Notes under the pieces: model-generated | What the model was told of the DNA's origin: nothing | The model's database searches: none | The model's input: only the letters and a program-made list of their open reading frames with translations | Translations under genes and position numbers: made by a program | Origin: a virus | Length of the DNA stretch: 20,503 nt | IMG/VR virus record: IMGVR_UViG_3300020214_000155 | Span: 1 to 20,503 of that record | Reading direction: 5' to 3' (one strand) | Shown here: positions 7,092 to 13,148 of the stretch, piece by piece | Numbering within the stretch: position 1 is the first letter of the stretch | Layout: every line of letters starts with the position of its first letter

Positions 7092-7120
7092 TTTACAGCC
7101 CACAGTTCCTGTGGTATAAT
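7092..7120 (+). promoter_or_regulatory. Sigma70-type promoter with inverted repeat in the spacer
   Basis: TTTACA (7092-7097) and TATAAT (7115-7120) are 17 bp apart, near-consensus and optimally spaced. The spacer contains CCACAG-TTC-CTGTGG (7100-7114), a 6-bp inverted repeat positioned like an operator. It would give a leader of about 105 nt ahead of the ATPase gene and is the best bacterial-type promoter seen in the window. Confidence 0.8.
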
Positions 7121-7231
7121 TCCCCAACGCCCCATCTGGCACCAGAAAACTTCTTGGGAAAATAGCTGGGAGTAGATTCCTGCGTTCCGTATAGATGTTG
7201 AACGATCCATTAGCCAAAGGAACTCAAACCC

Positions 7232-8521
7232 ATGTACAAACTGTATTTGCAGCGTAAAACACAGAACAGGGTCAGCAACGAAAAGATCGAATCACAGATC
7301 GAATATATCCTCAAGCGGGGCACGGCTGCGGGCCGGGGAAATACTTGGATCGTAACTAAGCTTCGAATTCCCCCTGTCCAGAAGGAAGGATTTTGGCATT
7401 TTACCTATGAGGTAAATTTCACCAAGATTCGTGGCGAACGGGGTGCAGAAGCGGAATACAACCAATGGGAAAAAATTAAGACCATGATTATCCAGACGGG
7501 TGCTGCTGCAAAGTTTCAGCAATATCCGTGGTTGGTCGTGGACCCTCAGAATAATGCCACTGCCGTCCGACTTCCTGTCGTCGTCACCACGCCAGCGGCG
7601 GCACAAGCACCGGCAGGACCACCGGAGAATATTGCAGACATTATCTCGCAGGCCAGCGAAGCCATTGCTGACCGGCTGTTGAACGGCGTCCGAGAAGTCG
7701 GAACGTCTCTTGGCGGGGTAAAGACATGGAATGATCTGATTATTCCGCCCGAATTTTTTGGGGCAGGAAGCGATCAGGCATTGAGCCAACACCCCGCATG
7801 GAAGGATTTGTATGATCTTGGGCCGCAAGTCCGGCTTTTGATGAACAATATTCAGCGAGCCGCAACGACAGGCGGCGAAAGCCGCAACCACGGCGTATTG
7901 TTCGGACATTCAGGCTGTGGCAAGACGACAACCTTGCTCTCATTCGAGAAAATGTTCGGTGAAGGTTCGGTACTTCGTCTGGATGCAACCAGCACCACAA
8001 AAGCTGGCTTGGAGAAAATGTTCTTCAATGATCTGACGGAAATTCCGCCGTTGGTCTTTATGGAAGAGGCTGAAAAGGCCGATCCCGAAGCGTTGAAGAT
8101 TTGGTTGGGAGCATTGGATGATCGTGGCGAAATTCGGAAAATAAATTTCCGAGTGAACCAGCTTCGCTCATTGAGGGTCTTGTTCTTCTGCACAGTGAAC
8201 AACAAGGCTCTCTTCGACAAGATGATGGGTTCCGATGGTTCTGAGGCGGGCGCTTTGTCGAGCCGCTGTGTGAGCCAGATTTACTTCCCTCGTCCATCCA
8301 ATGATACCCTTCGTCAAATTTTGAAGAAGGAAATTGACCAACACGGTGGCAATTATGATTGGATTGCACCAGCGTTGGATTTGGCAAAAGAAATGGGAGT
8401 ATCTGACCCTCGTATCGTCCGACACTACCTTGCTGGTGGCGACCGTCTCATGGATGGCGGATACCAACGTGACTGGAGGGCGATCCAGCAGGCACAAAAG
8501 ACTTTTCAAAATGGTGGTTAA
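7232..8521 (+). CDS. AAA+ ATPase
   Basis: A 429-residue protein starting at ATG 7232, with AAAGGAA 11 nt upstream. Residues 1-~165 form a separate N-terminal region ending in an Ala/Pro-rich linker (VVTTPAAAQAPAGPPENI). The AAA+ module has Walker A GHSGCGKT (225-232), Walker B PLVFMEEAEK (273-282), sensor-1 FFCTVNN (N323), an arginine-finger candidate SSRC (R345) and a sensor-2-like DPRIVRHYL (R394). The closest general look is a clamp-loader/RuvB/Cdc48-type remodeller rather than a helicase, but the partner is unknown. The coding sequence is visibly richer in G+C than its neighbours and has its own host-type promoter and flanking terminator, which suggests a separately acquired, early or constitutively expressed cassette. 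The structured RNA at 8530 follows 8 nt after the stop. Confidence 0.9.
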   Translation: MYKLYLQRKTQNRVSNEKIESQIEYILKRGTAAGRGNTWIVTKLRIPPVQKEGFWHFTYEVNFTKIRGERGAEAEYNQWEKIKTMIIQTGAAAKFQQYPWLVVDPQNNATAVRLPVVVTTPAAAQAPAGPPENIADIISQASEAIADRLLNGVREVGTSLGGVKTWNDLIIPPEFFGAGSDQALSQHPAWKDLYDLGPQVRLLMNNIQRAATTGGESRNHGVLFGHSGCGKTTTLLSFEKMFGEGSVLRLDATSTTKAGLEKMFFNDLTEIPPLVFMEEAEKADPEALKIWLGALDDRGEIRKINFRVNQLRSLRVLFFCTVNNKALFDKMMGSDGSEAGALSSRCVSQIYFPRPSNDTLRQILKKEIDQHGGNYDWIAPALDLAKEMGVSDPRIVRHYLAGGDRLMDGGYQRDWRAIQQAQKTFQNGG

Positions 8522-8529
8522 GTGACTCT

Positions 8530-8672
8530 CCCCACCGCAAGCGGTGGGGCTTCGGAGTATTCTAATTACGCAAGCGTAATCAGCAATAATTGGCGGCTTA
8601 CATCCACAAGGCAAGCCATGCCACATCGGAGTACCGACGTGGCATCCCTTCGGGTTGTGGTTTTACGCCGCC
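8530..8672. ncRNA. Candidate structured RNA with two hairpins and a four-way junction
   Basis: Two hairpins come first: CCCCACCG/CGGTGGGG (8530-8549) and ATTACG/CGTAAT (8565-8580), both with CAAG loops. An outer helix, GGCGGC (8592-8597) with GCCGCC (8667-8672), then encloses a second helix, CCACAA (8604-8609) with TTGTGG (8655-8660). This holds three back-to-back hairpins with no unpaired bases between them: GG-CAAG-CC (8610-8617), ATGCCAC.TCGG/CCGA.GTGGCAT (8618-8645) and CCCTTCGGG (8646-8654). The density of perfect pairing in non-coding DNA is hard to explain by chance. Strand is unclear: CUUCGG favours plus, while the single A.C mismatch (8625/8638) becomes G.U on minus. No Rfam family is recognised, and omega-RNA or IS200/IS605-end relics are alternatives. 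Confidence 0.6.
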
Positions 8673-8673
8673 T

Positions 8674-9099
8674 TTATAATAAATTCAACCTCATGTGGCA
8701 GTCAAAAACTTCGTACCCAAATTTTTTGTAAAACAGAACCAAATCTTGTTTGCAATCAAGCAACACTTTATAGCAACCAAATCTTTTGGCTTCTGCAATA
8801 AGGTGCCTTTGTAATAAAGAACCAATTCCTTTGCCTTGATGATCTTTGTGCGTGGCTACGTCTTCAACGTGGCCCGATTTGCTGCCCCCGTGGAGGAACT
8901 TTTGTTCTACAAAGAGTGTTGCAGCCCCCACTACATTCCCGTCGTCTTCAACGACGACGTATATTTTGACGCATTCTGGAAGATTTTGAAATAACTGCAA
9001 TGCGTCTTCGGGGGTCATATTTGTTGGTCTTAAATTTGAGAGAGTTTCAAAAAATCCTTTCGTCAAATCTTCTGGCTGTAAAGGTCTAATCGTCATCAT
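8674..9099 (-). CDS. Glucosamine-6-phosphate N-acetyltransferase (GNA1-type GNAT)
   Basis: A 141-residue GNAT, near the usual compact GNA1 length. Diagnostic segments are GHVEDVATHKDHQGKGIGSL (residues 76-95), which includes the acetyl-CoA pyrophosphate loop Q-G-K-G-I-G, and GCYKVLLDCKQDLVLFYKKF (108-127), equivalent to the GNA1 motif GCYK-x-x-LDC...FY-x-K-x-GF. The enzyme would acetylate glucosamine-6-phosphate with acetyl-CoA, leading to UDP-GlcNAc. This single-domain form is mainly eukaryotic and uncommon in bacteria, which normally use GlmU. The ATG at 9099 or 9096 lacks a clear ribosome site but overlaps the end of a small upstream ORF, so coupling is likely. It lies back-to-back with the RmlA-like gene, supporting a sugar-nucleotide role. 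Confidence 0.85.
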   Translation of the reverse strand: MMTIRPLQPEDLTKGFFETLSNLRPTNMTPEDALQLFQNLPECVKIYVVVEDDGNVVGAATLFVEQKFLHGGSKSGHVEDVATHKDHQGKGIGSLLQRHLIAEAKRFGCYKVLLDCKQDLVLFYKKFGYEVFDCHMRLNLL

Positions 9100-9196
9100 G
9101 GACTAAATGAGTATATTTAGATAAAATCGCCGAGGCCGGTTGTTGTCCCACTAGCAGGGCAAAAATAGTAAAAATCAATATAGTCTTCTTCAACAT
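9086..9196 (-). CDS. 36-residue signal-peptide ORF ahead of GNA1
   Basis: ATG 9196-9194 has AAAGGAAAA just upstream. The product has a textbook secretion signal: MLKKTILIFTIFALLV, then GQQPASA with an Ala-x-Ala cleavage site, leaving a mature peptide of only 13 residues (ILSKYTHLVHDDD). Its stop (9086-9088) lies 14 nt inside the GNA1 ORF. It may be a coupling leader, a secreted micropeptide, or the remains of a longer exported protein. Confidence rests on the ribosome site, signal pattern and overlap. Confidence 0.55.
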   Translation of the reverse strand: MLKKTILIFTIFALLVGQQPASAILSKYTHLVHDDD

Positions 9197-9248
9197 TTGT
9201 TTTCCTTTCACTCTATTAACTAGGCATTTCATAAGAAGGAAGAAAAAA

Positions 9249-10025
9249 ATGAAAGGCGTTATACTTGCGGGTGGAATGGGAACTAGACTTTATCCTTTAA
9301 CAAAAGTCACAAACAAGTGTTTGTTACCAGTTTACAACAAGCCAATGATTTACTGGCCAATCGAAAGTTTGGTCCGTAGCGGCATTACAGATATTCTCAT
9401 TGTCTGTGGAGGTAATGCTGCTGGCGAGTTCTTGAGAATTCTTGGCAACGGCGAAGAATTCGGCTTGAAGCACCTTCACTACACTTACCAAAAAGAAGCA
9501 CGAGGCATTGCTGATGCTTTGTCGTTAGCCGAAGATTGGGCCGATAATGAAGCTATTTGTGTTATCCTAGCTGATAATATTTTTGAAAATGGCTTTCCAG
9601 ATGCAGTTCAACAATTTGAAGCCAACCCAGACGGGGCCAAAATATTTTTGTCCGAAGTAGAAAATCCACAACACTACGGCGTAGTGGAAATTGACAAGAC
9701 GAGCGGCAGAATTATTTCCATCGAAGAGAAGCCCAAAGCTCCGAAATCCAACTTGATTGCAACCGGGTTGTATATGTATGACAAAACTGTGTGGGATTTC
9801 ATTCGTAGTTTGTCTCCATCAAAGAGAAACGAACTTGAAATCACAGACGTAAACAACCGATACTTGAAGATTGGAAAATTGTCGGCTCACAAAATTGATG
9901 GCTGGTGGATGGATGCGGGAGAAAATATTGAAGGATATTTATCCGCCTGCCAAATGGCTGGTACAATAAAAAAGGGTTGTGCAGTTGCTGAAAAATCTAA
10001 GGAAAAGTTAGTTAATCTACACTAA
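9249..10025 (+). CDS. rmlA: RmlA-type sugar-1-phosphate nucleotidyltransferase
   Basis: A 258-residue protein with AAGGAAG before ATG 9249. It has the nucleotidyltransferase signature KGVILAGGMGTRLYPLT (2-18), CLLPVYNKPMIYWPIESL, the metal-binding VILADNIFENG (D109), HYGVVEID, SIEEKPKAPKSN (158-169), ATGLYMYD and WWMDAGENIEGYLSA (D222 as second metal ligand). It would couple glucose-1-phosphate with dTTP to make dTDP-glucose, the first step to dTDP-rhamnose and related sugars. The C-terminus is shorter than the ~290 residues of cellular RmlA, lacking part of the allosteric/dimer region, so exact substrate is uncertain. No later rml genes are in the window, so the product is presumably used by host enzymes or by phage genes elsewhere. 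Confidence 0.9.
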   Translation: MKGVILAGGMGTRLYPLTKVTNKCLLPVYNKPMIYWPIESLVRSGITDILIVCGGNAAGEFLRILGNGEEFGLKHLHYTYQKEARGIADALSLAEDWADNEAICVILADNIFENGFPDAVQQFEANPDGAKIFLSEVENPQHYGVVEIDKTSGRIISIEEKPKAPKSNLIATGLYMYDKTVWDFIRSLSPSKRNELEITDVNNRYLKIGKLSAHKIDGWWMDAGENIEGYLSACQMAGTIKKGCAVAEKSKEKLVNLH

Positions 10026-10040
10026 TATGAATACCGTTAG

Positions 10041-10202
10041 TAGACGGGACACAGAGGTCTTCACGCCCAAAAGATTTTGAGCGGCAGTCGCCCCAAGACA
10101 AACAATGATCTTGGGAGAAATGACTTTAAGTTGCAAATCAAGAAAGAGGTAACAGTTTCTTGATTCTTGTGGAGTTGACACCGTATCTTCTGAGGAACCC
10201 GG
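10041..10202 (-). pseudogene. Relic of a family-4-type uracil-DNA glycosylase
   Basis: On the minus strand, an internal fragment reads TPQESRNCYLFLDLQLKVIS, then PKIIVCLGATAAQNLLGVKT, then SVSRL. This matches the UDG family 4/5 block in which 'TPEE..NC.P.L..Q...I.P..IV.LG..AA..LLG' is typical. The N-terminal uracil-binding motif, the cluster Cys residues and the C-terminal His motif are absent: upstream sequence runs into the 10255 gene and a stop occurs just after SVSRLLTVFILV. The frame is open from about 10235 to 10017 but has no ribosome site. The fragment occupies the gap between rmlA and the 10255 gene, so this looks like the leftover of a gene lost by deletion. Confidence 0.65.
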
Positions 10203-10254
10203 CAGAAAAAGCATGGGAAGATTTTCAGGAGACAAAAAAAGAATTGGAAAAATA

Positions 10255-10947
10255 ATGTTCCTACCCCTATTGCTTTGGATCGTTCTGGATGAAACTTTTT
10301 ACATGCCAGAACCCACAAAAGAAATAAACGAAAAAATCGCCTTGTTGGGCAATGATAATTTTCGAGTTAGAGAAAAAGCAGACAAAGAACTCAGAGAAAT
10401 CGGCTGGCCTGCCCTCAAGGGCGTGTGTCGGGCTGCGAGAAGTAGCCCTGACCTCGAAATTAAAATACGAGCAAGTCATATTTACACGACATATTTGCAC
10501 GTTGCAAGCGATGATAAAGAAATTCCAATTCCACCCATCTGGTTTATAGACGAAAAACTTCGATACCCCAAAGGATTTACACTCGAAGTCACTAAGATTG
10601 AAAGACTTGGGAGCGTCTGTAAAATTCTTGATGTGCCAGATTTAGCCAAATCATTTTACGATAAGGCCGCAAAAAGAAACGAAGAGTTTCCCAGCGGATA
10701 TAGTAATGATGATTACGCCAAAGAAGCCACTACGTTGTATATAAGACAACGACTTCTTCGGGGCGAGAAACACGAAGACTTGAAAAAAGTGCTTAATCAG
10801 GCTGTCAAGAACAGCAAAGCATACAGACATTACTATCAGACTTCGGATATTACAAACGAATGGCCCGCCTACGACTGGCTTAATTCACCGCCCGGTCCTA
10901 TGATTAAATTGGAAGATTTTAAAGAACCAAATCCGTGGGGACCATGA
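10255..10947 (+). CDS. Exported HEAT-like protein of planctomycete style
   Basis: 230 residues from ATG 10255 (GGA 6 nt upstream); the frame extends to 10213 but would add 14 residues before a hydrophobic N-terminus (MFLPLLLWIVLDETFYM) that suits export or membrane anchoring. Then INEKIALLGNDNFRVREKAD, ELREIGWPALKGVCRAARSS and PDLEIKIRASHI form one HEAT-like helical unit of the type common in planctomycete secreted proteins. The remainder is helical and charged, ending SPPGPMIKLEDFKEPNPWGP. The stop overlaps the next ATG (ATGA at 10944-10947), giving coupled translation with the DUF6065-like gene. Role unknown; host origin is an inference. Confidence 0.72.
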   Translation: MFLPLLLWIVLDETFYMPEPTKEINEKIALLGNDNFRVREKADKELREIGWPALKGVCRAARSSPDLEIKIRASHIYTTYLHVASDDKEIPIPPIWFIDEKLRYPKGFTLEVTKIERLGSVCKILDVPDLAKSFYDKAAKRNEEFPSGYSNDDYAKEATTLYIRQRLLRGEKHEDLKKVLNQAVKNSKAYRHYYQTSDITNEWPAYDWLNSPPGPMIKLEDFKEPNPWGP

Positions 10948-11762
10948 TAGACATTGCATATCGCTTAGGTAAAGCGTTACCACCTCGCCCAATCAAACTC
11001 AAAATTCCGGGTTGGGCGGGGACCAATAATTATCATGGTGATGGTGGTCCACCCCAACCGTGGCATTGTGTGCCATTTGTTGAAGGGAATACTTACGGAA
11101 TTGAGTTTTTGTATTCATACGAAGAAGAACAACGAGTTACCAGAATAAATGGTAAAGTAGAGTTCTCAAATCCAGACCTTCCATTCAAATGTTTTGCAAA
11201 CGGGCATTACGGCTATCAAAGTGGAACGGATATTAAAGTACCAGACGGATACGTTATCCGACTCGAACCCCACCCAAGATATTTTGTTGACGAAATAGGG
11301 GACGTGCCTTTGATGTTGCCGGGGCACATACAAACCCAATGGTGGACAAGATTTTTCTTTATCGTATTCAAAAGCCCGCTCGAAGGGCAAACACACATCT
11401 TTAGATATGGCGAACCGTTCGGCCAATTCTTAGTTGTACCAAAGAAACCGGATTACAAATTACGAGAGCAAAATCAAGAAGAAGCCATTGAAAGAAATCA
11501 GCTTTCGGAGTTGACTTTTTTATATGACGAATATTTGGGGCAGAATGCTTGGCGGGCAGATAACGGCATTCCCTTCAACGACAAATACAAACAGATGGCT
11601 AGTGCCTATGCCAAAAACGGCATGGACGGAGTGAGAGAGCTACTTGATAAATGCCGAGAAAAGGGCGAACAAAAAATGCAATTGATTCAATCACAAACCA
11701 ATAAAAAGAAAATAATCAGACGCCTTATCAAACGGAAGATTTCAAAACAAAATGAGACATAA
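10944..11762 (+). CDS. DUF6065-like protein
   Basis: 272 residues. Start chosen at ATG 10944, which overlaps the upstream stop as ATGA and has GGGG 4-8 nt before it. The N-terminal half has KIPGWAGTNNYHGDGGPPQP followed by WHCVPFVEGNTYGIEFLYSY, a combination I associate from memory with the uncharacterised DUF6065 family. Further aromatic beta-like segments are LEPHPRYFVDEIGD, HIQTQWWTRFFFIVFKSP and FGQFLVVPKKPDY. The C-terminus is helical and strongly basic (KKKIIRRLIKRKISKQ). Co-translation with the HEAT-like gene suggests a shared function. The last 35 nt overlap the convergent gene at 11728. Confidence 0.72.
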   Translation: MIDIAYRLGKALPPRPIKLKIPGWAGTNNYHGDGGPPQPWHCVPFVEGNTYGIEFLYSYEEEQRVTRINGKVEFSNPDLPFKCFANGHYGYQSGTDIKVPDGYVIRLEPHPRYFVDEIGDVPLMLPGHIQTQWWTRFFFIVFKSPLEGQTHIFRYGEPFGQFLVVPKKPDYKLREQNQEEAIERNQLSELTFLYDEYLGQNAWRADNGIPFNDKYKQMASAYAKNGMDGVRELLDKCREKGEQKMQLIQSQTNKKKIIRRLIKRKISKQNET

Positions 11763-11916
11763 GACAAATTTGAAGCAAAAGCATTTTTGCTTCGGCAAGA
11801 GGAAGTCTGAATTCCTCTGCAATTTTTTTCCCGCTGATTCCAGTCGGGTGCTTCTTAATCGTCTGGATTAAAGGACAATTTTCGAGATTTTGACAATCAA
11901 CGCATTCGATGGTCAT
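11728..11916 (-). CDS. 62-residue Cys-containing HTH-like protein
   Basis: AGGA lies about 8 nt before ATG 11916. The N-terminus ECVDCQNLENCP has three Cys (CxxC plus Cys14) that could bind zinc. GISGKKIAEEFRLPLAEAKM resembles a helix-turn-helix, as in small MarR/IscR-like or FeoC-like winged helices. It is the last gene of the minus operon 14021-11728 and overlaps the end of the plus gene by 35 nt. Confidence 0.65.
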   Translation of the reverse strand: MTIECVDCQNLENCPLIQTIKKHPTGISGKKIAEEFRLPLAEAKMLLLQICLMSHFVLKSSV

Positions 11917-11962
11917 GTTTCAGTCCTATATTGTGATTTACAACAAGACAGATTCTATCCCA

Positions 11963-12553
11963 TTACTTTTGGCTGTCAAGCACATTTTTACTCGCCAACC
12001 ATTCCGAAAACGAGTTTTTTGGGATTTTGCTATTTATCGCACGTTTGTACGAAGACCAATGTTCGGCCATTTTTGGGTGCAATTTGTATTCGCCTAACTC
12101 GTTGATAGGTATCCACTTAGCCTCGCTATGTTCTTTACTGATTTCGCACTCGAAGGGTTTAGAAACCCTGTAAACAAAAACATGGAAGTTGTGGTGCCCG
12201 TCTTTTTCGTGAAATTTTTCGATTTGATAACCTTGCGGTCCAGCCCCGCATTCTTCCTTGGTTTCACGCCATGCTGTAGCGATGGGGCTTTCGCCCTTTT
12301 TCGCACCACCGCCCGGAATTCCCCACGTTCCCGCATTGTCGCTTGGCTCTTTTCGCTTTAGCAACAAAACAGAATGGCCATCCGTAAAGAGGATTCCGGC
12401 CCCGGATTGATGCCAATATCGCTTGCCATCCCTCCCGATTCTGTGAAATTGCTCAGAAAAAGTGGGGAAAACGTCGGCTTGAGTGACGCCCCACGCCAAG
12501 CATCCTTCACAAATGTCTTGGTCGCTGGATTCCCCGCAGTAGCAACAAATCAT
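11963..12553 (-). CDS. Nudix hydrolase with N-terminal zinc ribbon
   Basis: A 196-residue protein. Residues 1-20 (MICCYCGESSDQDICEGCLA) carry CxxC and CxxC pairs, a zinc-ribbon-like finger. Residues ~46-180 are a Nudix domain with an intact box: G82-x5-E88-x7-REtxEEcG (to ~104), preceded by NAGTWGIPGGG. The metal-binding Glu residues (E97, E100, E101) are present. The enzyme would hydrolyse a nucleoside-diphosphate-linked compound; the substrate could be an oxidised nucleotide, a nucleotide sugar or an RNA cap, and cannot be decided from the box. Its ATG overlaps the stop of the previous gene (ATGA, 12550-12553), so it is coupled. Confidence 0.88.
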   Translation of the reverse strand: MICCYCGESSDQDICEGCLAWGVTQADVFPTFSEQFHRIGRDGKRYWHQSGAGILFTDGHSVLLLKRKEPSDNAGTWGIPGGGAKKGESPIATAWRETKEECGAGPQGYQIEKFHEKDGHHNFHVFVYRVSKPFECEISKEHSEAKWIPINELGEYKLHPKMAEHWSSYKRAINSKIPKNSFSEWLASKNVLDSQK

Positions 12554-13146
12554 CCTTTTGGTCCCCTCTTCAACGGAACTGGCTTCAATTTCTCTTGATG
12601 ACGATCAGGCTGATCCTTCAAGTGATGCATCATATTGTTCAATTCTTTGGCTATTCCTGCGGCATTATCAGCATCACACTTTTTATTTGTCTGAATAGAA
12701 ATTGTCCTTCTTTCACGATTATAAAATCCTTTGGATATTACAAAACAAGCGTGTTCGGCATTCCATGTGACAACCCCAGCCCATTCTCCATCATCCCAAT
12801 TTCTTGTAGAAACCAATAAACGGAGGGGTTTTTCTGTAAAGACATGCTTCGTATGATAGCCATTATTCTTGAGAGCGGCGCTCACATATCCCAAAGCAAC
12901 CTTGGCGAACCCTTCCAAAACTTCTTCTTTTTTCGTGCGATAATTGACTTCAATACCGTATCTGGAAGTTTCGACTGCTTCAACAAGTGTATTCTCACGA
13001 TGTTCAAAATAGGTTTTTAAATTACCTTTAAGAACAATGCCAAAATACTCCAAAGCGAGCTTGGCAAATTCATCTTTGTTGATGAATTTAAACTCGCCGG
13101 AATCGCCAATGTTCTTTTCTTGATACCAATCTTTATATGATTTCAT
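12550..13146 (-). CDS. Leader-bearing hypothetical protein with internal duplication
   Basis: 198 residues from ATG 13146, with GGGG 7 nt upstream and 2 nt after the stop of the gp13-like gene. The N-terminus MKSYKDWYQEKNIGDSGEF matches the T4 capsid-targeting leader pattern (MKTYQEFIAE). The body has two similar helical segments, FAKLALEYFGIVLKGN and FAKVALGYVSAALKNN, each followed by a beta-like stretch, which suggests an internal repeat. RLLVSTRNWDDGEWAGVVTW precedes the C-terminus, which is basic (KLKPVPLKRGPKG). Cotranscription with a neck protein supports a virion or prohead-internal role. No family recognised. Confidence 0.8.
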   Translation of the reverse strand: MKSYKDWYQEKNIGDSGEFKFINKDEFAKLALEYFGIVLKGNLKTYFEHRENTLVEAVETSRYGIEVNYRTKKEEVLEGFAKVALGYVSAALKNNGYHTKHVFTEKPLRLLVSTRNWDDGEWAGVVTWNAEHACFVISKGFYNRERRTISIQTNKKCDADNAAGIAKELNNMMHHLKDQPDRHQEKLKPVPLKRGPKG

Positions 13147-13148
13147 AT

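Noticed and set aside
7292-7909. 205-codon minus-strand frame opposite the ATPase gene
   Set aside because: It lies wholly antisense to a gene with intact Walker motifs and has no coherent domain; it reflects the GC-richer coding sequence.
8592-8672. tRNA or tmRNA-like cloverleaf
   Set aside because: The junction looks like a cloverleaf, but there is no 7-bp acceptor with CCA, no T-loop GTTCRA and no 7-nt anticodon loop.
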